Below are positions 32,293-42,816 of a stretch of DNA of 64,000 nt, one piece after another (position 1 is the stretch's first letter; the number at the start of each line of letters is the position of its first letter). The stretch covers positions 372,001 to 436,000 of the forward strand of contig NZ_JAAJBU010000002.1 in the NCBI RefSeq assembly GCF_011392125.1, in the 5' to 3' direction. Both the position numbers and the translations under genes were made by a program. The notes under the pieces are model-generated. The model worked only from the letters and a program-made list of their open reading frames with translations. It was not told the origin of the DNA and did no database searches. Source of the stretch: Flavobacterium lotistagni (GTDB taxonomy: Bacteria > Bacteroidota > Bacteroidia > Flavobacteriales > Flavobacteriaceae).

Positions 32293-34284
32293 TTAGTTGT
32301 TGGCTGACTGGTGTTTTTCTGTGTGTTCGATGTACTGCAAAGGCAAGTGCAAAGTGACTTTTGTGCCTTTGGAGTCATCGGTTTCTGTAGTCATTTCTTC
32401 GATATTGACCTCAGCTTTTTTTGCGGTAGAAGTAGAAATCATTTGCAAACGTTTTTTAGTAATATCAAGCGCCATCGATTGGTGTACCGAAACCGATTTT
32501 TCTTTGATGGCTTTCGAGGCCGAATAACCAATGCCTGTGTCTTTAATGACGCACACCAACTGCCGGTCTTCAATGGCGAACGAAATCGAAATCATGCCTA
32601 CTTCCTTGCTCGGAATAATGCCGTGAATAATCGCATTCTCTACGAAAGGCTGTAACAATAAAGGCGGTAGCGCGATATCGTCTTCAATGGTTTTGTCTTT
32701 TGATATGGTATAATTGAACTTGTGGTTGAAGCGCAATTGTTCCAGCTCAAGATAATTTTCCAGACTTTGGATTTCTTTGTCGATCGGAATCAGCGATTGT
32801 TTCGAATACTCTAAAGTGAGCCGCATCAACTTAGAGAACTTGGCCAAATACTTGACCGCCGAATGGGTTCCGTTCTGTACGATAAAACTCGAAATTGATC
32901 CCAAGCAATTGAATACAAAATGCGGATTCATCTGCAAATGCAAGGCTTTCTGCTCGTACTCGGCCAATTCTTTTTGCAAGGTGAGCGTTTTCTTGAGCTG
33001 CATGCGGTTGTAATACAAAAACGCGATTCCGGCGAGCATCAAGGCAAATAGGGCCGCGAAAATCAATTGTAGTTTGTTTTGCTTGGCTTGTTGTTGGAGC
33101 AGCAACTCTTTTTTCTGAAGTTCTTCACGCTGGATGACTTCGCGCTTTTCGAATTCAAAATTCATCGCCGACTCGACACTTTTGCGAATGGTTTCTGCGT
33201 TGGTCAAGCTGTCTTTGGCTTTGCTGTACAATTTAAAATGCAACAACGATTGTTTGCTGTTGTGTTGTTGGTCGTAAATGGCACTGAGCAATTTTTCGGC
33301 TTCGACAATTTGTTCGAGCACCCCAATTTGTTTGCCGAGTTGCAAAGCCTGATTGGCGCTCTCCATTGCTGCGGTGGGATTCTTCTGTTCCAGGTACAAT
33401 TGTCCTAAATAAAGGTAAGTGTTCGCCACGCCGAATTTGTCTTCGATCTGACCGAATGTGGTAATGGCTGCGTTCCAATTTTCGATGGCTTGGGAAGGTT
33501 TTTTGGCGGCTAGATGATACAAGCCCATGTTGTTGTACCATTCGCCCAAAGCCCGCGGATCTTGGTTTGCATCAATTTTAGTCTTGGCTTTTGTGTAATA
33601 GTCGAGTGCTTTGACCAGATCATTTTCCTTGAGGTAACCATTGGCAATATTGGTGAGCGTAATACCGATTTGCGGATCGCTAAGTTGCTCTTGAATTTTC
33701 TGTGCTTTGAGGAAGTATTCGAGCGCTTTAAAAGTTTCGCCTTGTGACTGATAGGCTACACCGATATTGTTGTATACTTGGCCACACTTCTTTTTCTCAC
33801 CGATGCTTTCGTAAATGCGAACAGATTTCAGATGGTACAAAAGCGCTTTGGCGTAATTGCTCTGTTCGGCAAACACAATTCCGATGCTGCCATAAGCCTT
33901 TGCCAATCCTTTTTTGATGGTCAGGCTGGTTTTGGGATTGCCTTGCGATTCGGCTTCGAAAATATTTTGGGCAGTGGCAAAATACTGGAGCGCTTTTGAA
34001 TAATTCCCTAAGATGATATGAACGTTTCCGAGGTTCAGGTTGGCTTGTCCGGCTTCAATGCTATAGCCTATTTTTTCAGACAAAGCCAACGCTTTTGTAG
34101 CATAAGCAAGCATTTGTTTCGGATCGGAAGTTTTGTAGGCATCGGCCAGTGCGTTGTAGGTTTGGGTTTTATCGATGTCGTTTTTAGAAGCTTGTAAAGC
34201 CGCTTTTAAACTGTCTATCTTATTTTGGCTATGAACCAGACCAAACAAACTGCAACAAACATAAATCAAAAAGGAGGTTTTCAT
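32293..34284 (-). CDS. TPR-containing LytS-type sensor histidine kinase (module 1)
   Basis: 663 aa from the ATG at 34284, giving a signal peptide (MKTSFLIYVCCSLFGLVHSQ). About seven tetratricopeptide repeats fill residues 25-370, predicted periplasmic. A coiled region and one membrane helix (about 406-425) lead to a His_kinase/HATPase part: LHLQMNPHFVFNCLGS with phospho-acceptor His-455, PLLLQPFVENAIIHG with the N-box Asn-550, and a G box DTGIGY. It should phosphorylate the LytTR protein encoded 14 bp downstream. The TPR domain suggests sensing of a protein or peptide in the periplasm. A TACATTTG box is found 20 bp upstream. Confidence 0.92.
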   Translation of the reverse strand: MKTSFLIYVCCSLFGLVHSQNKIDSLKAALQASKNDIDKTQTYNALADAYKTSDPKQMLAYATKALALSEKIGYSIEAGQANLNLGNVHIILGNYSKALQYFATAQNIFEAESQGNPKTSLTIKKGLAKAYGSIGIVFAEQSNYAKALLYHLKSVRIYESIGEKKKCGQVYNNIGVAYQSQGETFKALEYFLKAQKIQEQLSDPQIGITLTNIANGYLKENDLVKALDYYTKAKTKIDANQDPRALGEWYNNMGLYHLAAKKPSQAIENWNAAITTFGQIEDKFGVANTYLYLGQLYLEQKNPTAAMESANQALQLGKQIGVLEQIVEAEKLLSAIYDQQHNSKQSLLHFKLYSKAKDSLTNAETIRKSVESAMNFEFEKREVIQREELQKKELLLQQQAKQNKLQLIFAALFALMLAGIAFLYYNRMQLKKTLTLQKELAEYEQKALHLQMNPHFVFNCLGSISSFIVQNGTHSAVKYLAKFSKLMRLTLEYSKQSLIPIDKEIQSLENYLELEQLRFNHKFNYTISKDKTIEDDIALPPLLLQPFVENAIIHGIIPSKEVGMISISFAIEDRQLVCVIKDTGIGYSASKAIKEKSVSVHQSMALDITKKRLQMISTSTAKKAEVNIEEMTTETDDSKGTKVTLHLPLQYIEHTEKHQSANN

Positions 34285-34303
34285 ATTCCTGTGAATTGGT
34301 AAA

Positions 34304-34311
34304 CAAATGTA
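34304..34311 (-). promoter_or_regulatory. Putative -7 box of module 1
   Basis: TACATTTG on the minus strand, 20 bp before the kinase start and after the terminator of module 2. No clear -33 TTG at the usual spacing. Confidence 0.45.
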
Positions 34312-34409
34312 ATGTTTAGAATTACACCGCACAGGGCCGATGAAGATACCCTCCATTTGAATGAGTATACACCCGATTTTGACGAGAATTTTTAAATCGG
34401 GCCAAAAAC

Positions 34410-34445
34410 AAAAAAACCTTTCCTACTGAAAATCCAGCGGAAAGG
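34410..34445 (-). terminator. Terminator after the 1312-aa LRR gene
   Basis: CCTTTCC/GGAAAGG stem (34417-34423 with 34439-34445) and a run of seven T on the minus strand, 26 bp after the stop. It separates the two modules. Confidence 0.88.
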
Positions 34446-34470
34446 CTTTAAAACACTAACTAAAATACTT

Positions 34471-37400
34471 TTATTCTTTGATGATTTTCTCGATGGCGGC
34501 ACCTTTTTCGGTAGTGATTTTCAGAAAATAAACACCGCTAGCTTGGTCTGAAATATCCAGTAATTTGGTATTGCCCAAAAACGTCACTAAAATCCGGCCT
34601 TGCAAATCATACAACTCAACTGATTTCAGGTGGTACTTCGAACTGATATTTATTTCCGAACTAGTCGGGTTCGGTGCAATCGAAATACTGTTGTCTTTTT
34701 CAAAAACCGATTGACTTAACGTAGAGAAAGTAGTAATTGCATCATTAGTGATAATTGGAAAATTATAATCGAAGTATATTCCGGCGCGTTGCAATACGGC
34801 ATCTTGCGGAACCAAATCTGCTTTGGTTTTTATCTTGAACAATATATCGCCATGACCGCCCACCGGTGGATCGCCTTGTGCCGGATCGAGCTCGATATTC
34901 TGAAAAACAAACTCTACGCGATTGCCCTCAATTCGGGTGTACGATGGATGTGAGGAACTCATCACTTGTAAAGTATTGACATCGTACTTGGTTGGATCGA
35001 TATCGGTTCTAACGACTATATTCTGAGCGAAGTAAGTTCCGGTATTTTCAAAGTTCACTACATAATGAAGGTACTTTCCGATATAGGAAGCATCAACGGT
35101 AGCACCTTCTACGCAACTGATGTCATTCGGATCGAAACTGCCCACAACGAGTTGGTGATAATCAAAAGTGTTGTCTTGCGGAAGCTCGTCAGCAATTACC
35201 GGCGTAATACTGGCTGTAAAATCTAGAACATCGCCATTGTTTACCGGTGGGGTTTCTGTCGGGGAATTGGTGTTGAAAACAAGTTCAATACTGCGGCTTT
35301 CAAACGGCATCAGATTTTCATAATTCCAAGTAATCAGACCATTATTGGCTGCATCTGCTGTGGGAAGCGCCGAAAGAAAATCGGTTCTGCTGTCGTCAAA
35401 AGTTAACGTCACGGTTCCGGAATGCATTTGGTTGCCTTTGTTCTTGTAAACGATTTTGTACGTAGAATCAAATCCCGGGCGCGCTACTTCGGTTTGGTGG
35501 AACACGACTTCAATATCGCCGTGAACGCCCACTGCATTAATGCAAAAGTGCTGCGGTGCTACATTGTTATTATTATTCGGAAACGAAATGTTAGCCGAAG
35601 CAGGCGAGAAATCGTACCAAGACGGATTTTCCACATTCGGCGCCACGGTATAATTGCCCGCATTGACGTAGAATTTATAAGTGCCGTCGAGGTTGGTTAC
35701 TGTGGCTCCGGTTTGAGTGCCGTCGGTAATGTTAAAACGAACAAACGGATTGACTTCATCGGTCACATCGCAGCCATCGTTATTGTCATCATAAATAGCA
35801 ATACCTGTAATCGTATTGTGGTTGCCACCCGGAGAAAAAGTACAATACGAATTGGAAACCGTTGCATTCATACCTAAACTATTCAATTGGGTTTGTATGG
35901 ATTCTAGTTGGCTGTCATCGGCACAGATGTATTGCAGATTGGGGTTATTGGAAAAATCGACATACGCTTCCCGGTAACCGTTCTTCAAAAATAAAGTAGT
36001 GAGTTGGTTGCTGCCACAAAATAAAGAATTTAAGAAGCGGCATTGGCTCACATCTAAGGTGGTAAGCTGGTTCGAACCGCAACTCAAATTGTTGAGAAAT
36101 GCTAAATTACCCAGTTGAAGCTGAGCGGTTTGCGTGTTGATACAGCTCAACATAGTCAGGTTGACCAACTGGCTCAAATCGACAGTCGGCAGTGAATTAA
36201 ACGAATAATCCAACACATTGAGAAGCGTATTTTGGCTTACATCGAGACTGCTCAACTGATTTAAAGAACAATTCAAACTGGCCAGATTAACCAGAGCCGT
36301 TACATCAATACTGGTCAAAAGATTGCTACCGGCATCCAAAGAGACTAAATTGGTTAGTGGTGCCAAATCAATTGTGGCAATGCTGTTGTTGGAAAAGTCC
36401 AGGTACTGCAATTGGGTTAAATGACTTACTTCTAATGCACTGATTTGATTATAGTCGCAGTACAAATACACCAAACCCGAAAGCCCGGTAAGATCCAAAC
36501 TACTCAAATTATTTTGAGAACAGTTCAAGGAAACCAATTGAGTTGACAAACCGCTCACGTTAGAAAGCGCCAACTGATTACTAGAATAGTCTAAGTATTT
36601 AAGACTGTTCAAGCCGGTCAGATTCAGTGCTGTCAATTGGTTGAAAGCACAGTTTAGATTCTCGAGTTGGGTCAGATTTTGTACGTTCAACGTGGTGAGT
36701 TGGTTGTTGGAACACGTTAGATTGACCAAACTGGGCAAGTTAATCAAACTCAGATTCGCGAGCTGGTTGTAATCGTAATTGAGTGTTCTCAGATTGATTA
36801 AGCCATTCAGATTCAAGCTAGAAATCAGGTTGTGGGCACAACTCAAATCTGTCAAATTGGCTAGATTACTCACGTTTAAACTGGTCAGTTGTTGGTAACT
36901 GCAATCCAAAGATTTAAGTTGGCTCAAACCCGCAACATCTATGGAAGTAATATTACCGAAGGCGCCAGGCATTCCGCTACAAATTAGTGACTCAAGATGC
37001 GTTAAACCCGACAAATTCAAGCTGGTCAACAAATTAACAGAGCAATTTAGATTAATCAAGTTGGAAAGCCCTACCACATTCAAGGTTTGCAGTTTCGGAA
37101 TGATTTGTCCATCAACAATGTAACCGCCACCACAAGACAAATCAGTCAAATTGGGCAATTGGGAAGCATCCAAGTCGGTCATCATGTTGTTGGTACAAGT
37201 GAGTTTTTTAAGATTGGGCAAATTGGTCAAATTCAAATTGACGATCTGGTTCCAAGAACAATCCAGTTCTTCTAGTTGGTCCAATCCGGAAAGGTTTAAA
37301 GTAGAGAGCATGCCATAATTACAGAACAATTTTTTGAGCTGGGGCAAATTGCTGAACGTTAAACTAGTGAGTTGGCTCAAAATACTCGAATTGCTACTGA

Positions 37401-38409
37401 TACCGCCAAAAACCCTTAAATCTTCCAAACTTGGCAAATCTGCAAAAGTCGCCGTAGTTAGCAAATAATTATTGCTGCAATTCAGTGTAATCAAACTCGG
37501 AAGATTATTAATATTTAAACTGGTAATATCCAGATAACTACAATCCAGTAGCTTCAAATTGGAAAGGTTGCTCACATCGAGGCTGCTCAACTGGTTATAA
37601 CTACAAACCAACTCTTCCAAATTGACCAAGCCATTGAAGTTGATATTGGTCAAGAGGTTATTACTGAAATTTAATTTGGTAATCGTCGGACTGATTCCGT
37701 TGAGATTGGTCAGTCGGTTACTACTACAGTTTAGCTCAGTCAATTGGGTAACTCCTATTAGTGTTAAGGTATTCAAAGCATTCATAGAGCAGTTAATACG
37801 CTGTAACAACCCATATCCACTCAGGTTTAAACTGGCCAACTGTGGGTTGCCCATGACTGTAAGTTGGGTCAAGGTTGCTGGTGCGTTCAGATTGAGCGAA
37901 GTGAGATTGGTCGAGTATACAAAGAGACTTTCGAGTTGGTTGAGATTACTCATATTGACCGAAGAAAGGTTGGGCAATGAAATAAGTTGCAATTGGTCCA
38001 AATCGGTCAAACTATTCATGTTGAGTGAGCTCAGTTGAAATAAATTATTCAAGGCAAGAAACTTCAGTTGTGTCATTGCATTAAGATCGAGCGAAGTCAC
38101 TGGAACAGTCCCCACACTCAAGCTGAACAAATTGCTAAAAGCTTCCAGACCAGTAAGGTCGCTGATTCCGATTCCTGAAACGTTCAAAAACCGAATCGCT
38201 AGGGCTTCGCTGACTTGAATTTCACCATCATTGTTGGTGTCAATCACCACCCAACTATTGTTATTATCCTGAGCAATCAAAAACTGCGATTGATTCAGGT
38301 CGTTCGAGGCTGACAATAACCTGGCTTTGAAAGCAGCATCGGGAATATTGACAATCTGTGCATTTACCATCCCGGTAAAGAGCAACAATAATCCTACTAT
38401 TTTTTTCAT
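34471..38409 (-). CDS. Giant T9SS-secreted leucine-rich-repeat protein (1312 aa)
   Basis: 1312 aa, signal peptide MKKIVGLLLLFTGMVNAQ and the shared mature start IVNIPDAAFKARLLSASND. More than 30 LRRs of about 21-23 residues occupy residues about 70-830, with the pattern LTxLxLxGLxxLxxLxCSxNxL. A YCTFSPGGNHNTITG segment with DDNNDGCD, a beta-sandwich region, the SFDPNDISCVEGATVDASYIG domain (in two parts) and a sorting domain (SIAPNPTSSEINI, GVYFLKITTEKG) follow. It is the third gene of module 2, 23 bp after the LytTR gene. The LRR array is far longer than in the two paralogues, suggesting repeat expansion. Expected on the cell surface or in the medium; ligand unknown. Confidence 0.9.
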   Translation of the reverse strand: MKKIVGLLLLFTGMVNAQIVNIPDAAFKARLLSASNDLNQSQFLIAQDNNNSWVVIDTNNDGEIQVSEALAIRFLNVSGIGISDLTGLEAFSNLFSLSVGTVPVTSLDLNAMTQLKFLALNNLFQLSSLNMNSLTDLDQLQLISLPNLSSVNMSNLNQLESLFVYSTNLTSLNLNAPATLTQLTVMGNPQLASLNLSGYGLLQRINCSMNALNTLTLIGVTQLTELNCSSNRLTNLNGISPTITKLNFSNNLLTNINFNGLVNLEELVCSYNQLSSLDVSNLSNLKLLDCSYLDITSLNINNLPSLITLNCSNNYLLTTATFADLPSLEDLRVFGGISSNSSILSQLTSLTFSNLPQLKKLFCNYGMLSTLNLSGLDQLEELDCSWNQIVNLNLTNLPNLKKLTCTNNMMTDLDASQLPNLTDLSCGGGYIVDGQIIPKLQTLNVVGLSNLINLNCSVNLLTSLNLSGLTHLESLICSGMPGAFGNITSIDVAGLSQLKSLDCSYQQLTSLNVSNLANLTDLSCAHNLISSLNLNGLINLRTLNYDYNQLANLSLINLPSLVNLTCSNNQLTTLNVQNLTQLENLNCAFNQLTALNLTGLNSLKYLDYSSNQLALSNVSGLSTQLVSLNCSQNNLSSLDLTGLSGLVYLYCDYNQISALEVSHLTQLQYLDFSNNSIATIDLAPLTNLVSLDAGSNLLTSIDVTALVNLASLNCSLNQLSSLDVSQNTLLNVLDYSFNSLPTVDLSQLVNLTMLSCINTQTAQLQLGNLAFLNNLSCGSNQLTTLDVSQCRFLNSLFCGSNQLTTLFLKNGYREAYVDFSNNPNLQYICADDSQLESIQTQLNSLGMNATVSNSYCTFSPGGNHNTITGIAIYDDNNDGCDVTDEVNPFVRFNITDGTQTGATVTNLDGTYKFYVNAGNYTVAPNVENPSWYDFSPASANISFPNNNNNVAPQHFCINAVGVHGDIEVVFHQTEVARPGFDSTYKIVYKNKGNQMHSGTVTLTFDDSRTDFLSALPTADAANNGLITWNYENLMPFESRSIELVFNTNSPTETPPVNNGDVLDFTASITPVIADELPQDNTFDYHQLVVGSFDPNDISCVEGATVDASYIGKYLHYVVNFENTGTYFAQNIVVRTDIDPTKYDVNTLQVMSSSHPSYTRIEGNRVEFVFQNIELDPAQGDPPVGGHGDILFKIKTKADLVPQDAVLQRAGIYFDYNFPIITNDAITTFSTLSQSVFEKDNSISIAPNPTSSEINISSKYHLKSVELYDLQGRILVTFLGNTKLLDISDQASGVYFLKITTEKGAAIEKIIKE

Positions 38410-38432
38410 CTGTTTGTTTTGTATCGGTTGTT

Positions 38433-39194
38433 TTAAAGGGCTTTGATTAGTTCCTGTAGTTTTTCTTTTTTGCTTTGTGCGATCGGAAGCCTTGTATTTT
38501 CAGACATCACCACGTAACCACCATCGGTTTTGATATACGATTTCAGGTAAGAAAGATTAATCAGGTGCGACTGATGGATACGTTCAAATCCTTGCTCGGT
38601 AAGCATTTCTTCGTACTCTTTGAGTGTTTTGGAAATGAGTACCGGTTTGTGGTTCTTGATAAAAAACTCGGTATAATTGCCTTTGGCTTCCAGTCGAATG
38701 ATATCGGCCACCTCAAAAAGATGGATACCGTCGCTGGTCGAAAGGGCAATGCGTTTGAAATTATCTACTTTTCGTCGGATATTCTCCAGCAATAAATCGA
38801 TATGGTCAAACGATTTGGTAGAAGAAGCAATCGACTTAATCTTTCCAATAGTATCCTGCAATTCCTCAGGATCTATTGGTTTGAGAATAAAATCTAATGC
38901 ACTGAACTTGAAAGCCTTCACCGCATATTTCTCATGAGCCGTAATAAAAACAATGTGCGAGAGGATTTTTCCGCTCTTGGCTTTGAGGCGTTCCAGAATG
39001 TCGAAACCAGTGCCGTCACTCAGATGAATATCTAGAAAAACTACCTGTGGCTGGAGCTTTTCAATAGCCAAAATACCGGTCTTGACACTTTCGGCTTCTC
39101 CAATAATATGAATGTCGTTGGTGTATCGTTCCAGCAAAGCTTTAAGTCCTTCGCGCAAATGTTTGTCGTCGTCGATGAGAATGGCTGTAATCAT
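38433..39194 (-). CDS. LytTR-family response regulator (module 2)
   Basis: 253 aa, same length as the module-1 regulator. The receiver has ILIDDDKHLREGLKALLE, phospho-acceptor Asp-55 in VVFLDIHLSDGTGFD, and FILKPIDPEELQ. The LytTR domain includes IHLFEVADIIRLEAKGNYTE and GFERIHQSHLINLSYLKSYI. It lies 16 bp after its kinase gene. The two regulators are paralogues, and most differences lie in the receiver surface and in the LytTR region that reads DNA (for example LEAKGNY against CESEDNY), so the modules may be insulated or may share targets. Confidence 0.94.
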   Translation of the reverse strand: MITAILIDDDKHLREGLKALLERYTNDIHIIGEAESVKTGILAIEKLQPQVVFLDIHLSDGTGFDILERLKAKSGKILSHIVFITAHEKYAVKAFKFSALDFILKPIDPEELQDTIGKIKSIASSTKSFDHIDLLLENIRRKVDNFKRIALSTSDGIHLFEVADIIRLEAKGNYTEFFIKNHKPVLISKTLKEYEEMLTEQGFERIHQSHLINLSYLKSYIKTDGGYVVMSENTRLPIAQSKKEKLQELIKAL

Positions 39195-39210
39195 GCGTTT
39201 TGGTTGTTGG

Positions 39211-41151
39211 TTATTGAATGTATTGGATGGGCAATCTTAGAATGACTTGCGTGCCGATGACTTGGCCATTATCTTCGCGCTCACGGATATCAATCTGTGC
39301 CGATTTTAAAGTAGTAGCTTCCATGATTTCAAGGCGTTTTTTGGTAATCTCCAGCGCCATCGATTTGTGGGCAGCCACTGAATCTTCCTTGAGCAGTCGC
39401 GATTGTGTAAGTCCGATGCCATCGTCTGAAATACTACACAAGAACTGCCCATTCTGAACATCGAAAAACACATCGATTTTGCCGTTTCCTTTCTTCGGGA
39501 CCATACCGTGAAGAATAGCATTCTCTACAAAAGGTTGAATTAAAAGTGGTGGAATTCCCATATTAAACTCTACCTTATCGCTCGATTGAATTTCAAATTC
39601 GAACTTGTTGTGAAAGCGCAATTGTTCTAATTCGAGGTAATTTTTCAAACTCTCGATTTCTTTATCAATCGGGATTAATGAGCCTTTGGAATATTCTAGG
39701 GTAAGACGCATCAGTTTGGAAAATTTAGCCAAATATTTCAAGGCCGAATCGGTTCCGTTCTGCACGATGAAACTCGATATTGATCCCAAACAATTGAACA
39801 CAAAATGCGGATTCATCTGTAAGTGCAAGGCCTTTTGTTCGTATTCGGCTACTTCTTTCTGTAAGGTCAGCCGGCGTTTGATTTGGCGTCGGTTGTAAGT
39901 CACGAAAATTAACCCCGCGAGCAAAAACAAACCTACCGCCGTAAAAATCCCAAGTTGCGTATTGCGTTTGGACTGTTCTGCCAGCACAGCAGCCCTGCGT
40001 TTGTACTCCGATTCCATTTCCGAGCGCAGCATTTTCTTGCTGTTTTCCTGATTGGTAATACTGTCGCGTGCCACAATATAATTGCGATAATGCGCAAACG
40101 AAAGTTCGGTGTTGTGTTGTATGCCATACAAATCGCTGAGCAATTTCTCAGAATGATAAATCTGATCGAGAATACCGATAGCCTTAGCATCAGCCAAAGA
40201 TTTTTCAGCATAGTCAATCGCTTGGTCATAATTTTTTAGATCTGCATGCAATCGACCCAGATTGTAGCGTGCCAACGAAGCGCCAAATTTGTTCTGCATA
40301 GCTTCGTAAAGCGCCAAAGCTTTGTTGTAATATACTTCAGCCTGCGTGTAATTTTTCTCAGACTTGTAGTAATCACCAAAATAATTATTCAGCAAAGCAA
40401 AACCGCGTTGGTTATTGGTGGTTGCAAATAACTTTTCGGCTTTTTTATAACAATCGAAAGCCTGATTTTTGTTGCCTTGCTCGGCGTAAATTACTCCGAT
40501 ATTGGTTAAAGTTACTGCAGCAGTAGGTTCGGTAATGGCTTGCTGGACTTGAAAAGCCTTTTTGAAATACGCAAGTGCCAGGTTGTTTTTTTGTTGCGAT
40601 TTGTAAACGATTCCGATGTTGTTGTATGCCTTTGCTGTACTGACTTGATCGCCGATTTTCAAATAGACCTTCAACGCCTTCTGGTACATTTCCAGCGCCA
40701 TGTAGTAATTGCTTTGCTGCGAGAAAACGATGCCTTGACTGGCGAAAGCCTTGGCCAATCCGTTTTGGATGCGTTTGATTTCTGGCTCTTTAGCGTCATG
40801 CAACAATGATTCAAATAAAGATTGTGCTTTAGAAAAGTATTGGTTGGCTTGGCGATAATTTCCTAGGATAATATTCGCATTCCCAGAATTGATATAAGCA
40901 CTTGCCACACCGAAATCATAACGAGCCTGCTTCGCCAGCGCTTCGGCCTTTAGCGCATAAAAACTAGTGGAATCTGGATTGGATTCTTTGAAAGCATCGG
41001 CCATTTTGTTCAGGATATTGACCTTAGCTGTATCTGTTTTAGCTATTAGAAATACTCGCTTGAGGCTATCCGCCGGATTTTTCGAAACTTGTCCTACTGC
41101 ACCGAACCCGTAAAACAGCAACGAAAATAATATGTAGTAACAGTTTTTCAC
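39211..41151 (-). CDS. TPR-containing LytS-type sensor histidine kinase (module 2)
   Basis: 646 aa with signal peptide MKNCYYILFSLLFYGFGAVG, about seven TPRs (residues 30-365), one membrane helix near 400-419 and a LytS-type kinase. The phospho-acceptor is His-449 in LHLQMNPHFVFNCLGS, and PLLIQPFVENAILHG is the N box. The kinase core is nearly the same as in module 1, whereas the TPR part has diverged more, which points to a new signal for the same output. It starts the second module and has a TATCTTTG box 22 bp upstream. Confidence 0.92.
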   Translation of the reverse strand: MKNCYYILFSLLFYGFGAVGQVSKNPADSLKRVFLIAKTDTAKVNILNKMADAFKESNPDSTSFYALKAEALAKQARYDFGVASAYINSGNANIILGNYRQANQYFSKAQSLFESLLHDAKEPEIKRIQNGLAKAFASQGIVFSQQSNYYMALEMYQKALKVYLKIGDQVSTAKAYNNIGIVYKSQQKNNLALAYFKKAFQVQQAITEPTAAVTLTNIGVIYAEQGNKNQAFDCYKKAEKLFATTNNQRGFALLNNYFGDYYKSEKNYTQAEVYYNKALALYEAMQNKFGASLARYNLGRLHADLKNYDQAIDYAEKSLADAKAIGILDQIYHSEKLLSDLYGIQHNTELSFAHYRNYIVARDSITNQENSKKMLRSEMESEYKRRAAVLAEQSKRNTQLGIFTAVGLFLLAGLIFVTYNRRQIKRRLTLQKEVAEYEQKALHLQMNPHFVFNCLGSISSFIVQNGTDSALKYLAKFSKLMRLTLEYSKGSLIPIDKEIESLKNYLELEQLRFHNKFEFEIQSSDKVEFNMGIPPLLIQPFVENAILHGMVPKKGNGKIDVFFDVQNGQFLCSISDDGIGLTQSRLLKEDSVAAHKSMALEITKKRLEIMEATTLKSAQIDIREREDNGQVIGTQVILRLPIQYIQ

Positions 41152-41172
41152 AATACTGATTTTTATCTAAAC

Positions 41173-41180
41173 CAAAGATA
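41173..41180 (-). promoter_or_regulatory. Putative -7 box of module 2
   Basis: TATCTTTG on the minus strand, 22 bp before the kinase start. The -33 element is not evident. Confidence 0.42.
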
Positions 41181-41273
41181 GCGCAAGGACTTGGCATAAA
41201 AATAAGCGATTTAGCAATATATCAGTTTGGTTTATTATTCTAGGGATTTGACCGATTATTCAGTTTTGGAAAT

Positions 41274-41304
41274 AAAAAAACCTGACCGGTTGCCCAATCA
41301 GGTT
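41274..41304 (-). terminator. Terminator after enolase
   Basis: AACCTGA/TCAGGTT stem (41279-41285 with 41298-41304), 12-nt loop, then seven T on the minus strand, 22 bp after the eno stop. Confidence 0.9.
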
Positions 41305-41325
41305 TTATCTTGAAAATTAAAAATC

Positions 41326-42624
<1,299 letters not shown>

Positions 42625-42634
42625 TTAGGTTATT

Positions 42635-42746
42635 TAGCTGTCAGCTTTTAGCTTTTAGCGGTCAGCGGTTAGCTGAAGTATTTATAAAATTAGCTTTAAG
42701 CTGAGAGCTGACCGCTGATAGCTGATAGCTGATAGCTGATAGCTTA
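42635..42746. repeat. Heptad repeat array in the predicted eno leader
   Basis: 112 bp that divides exactly into 16 heptads: six units of the YAGCKKW type, a 14-bp spacer, and eight more units of which TAGCTGA is the most common. Because AGCT is self-complementary, the halves can pair as a long imperfect hairpin. It begins next to the -7 box (42754) and ends 22 bp before the start codon. Confidence 0.88.
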
Positions 42747-42753
42747 CATAGTA

Positions 42754-42782
42754 CAAATATATTCTATCTTAAATTTTGACAA
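42754..42782 (-). promoter_or_regulatory. Promoter of eno
   Basis: On the minus strand TTG (42782-42780), 18 bp, then TATATTTG (42761-42754). Good match to the Bacteroidota consensus. It lies between the carA stop and the heptad array. Confidence 0.72.
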
Positions 42783-42816
42783 TCTTTAAAATGTTGAATT
42801 TATCAACGATAACGAT

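Noticed and set aside
31517..34284. Hybrid histidine kinase
   Set aside because: Kinase and receiver are in separate genes with 14 bp between them and separate stops and starts.
34471..38409. Plus-strand open frames running through the LRR genes
   Set aside because: They mirror the repetitive LRR codons of the minus-strand gene, lack family motifs and have no start signals.
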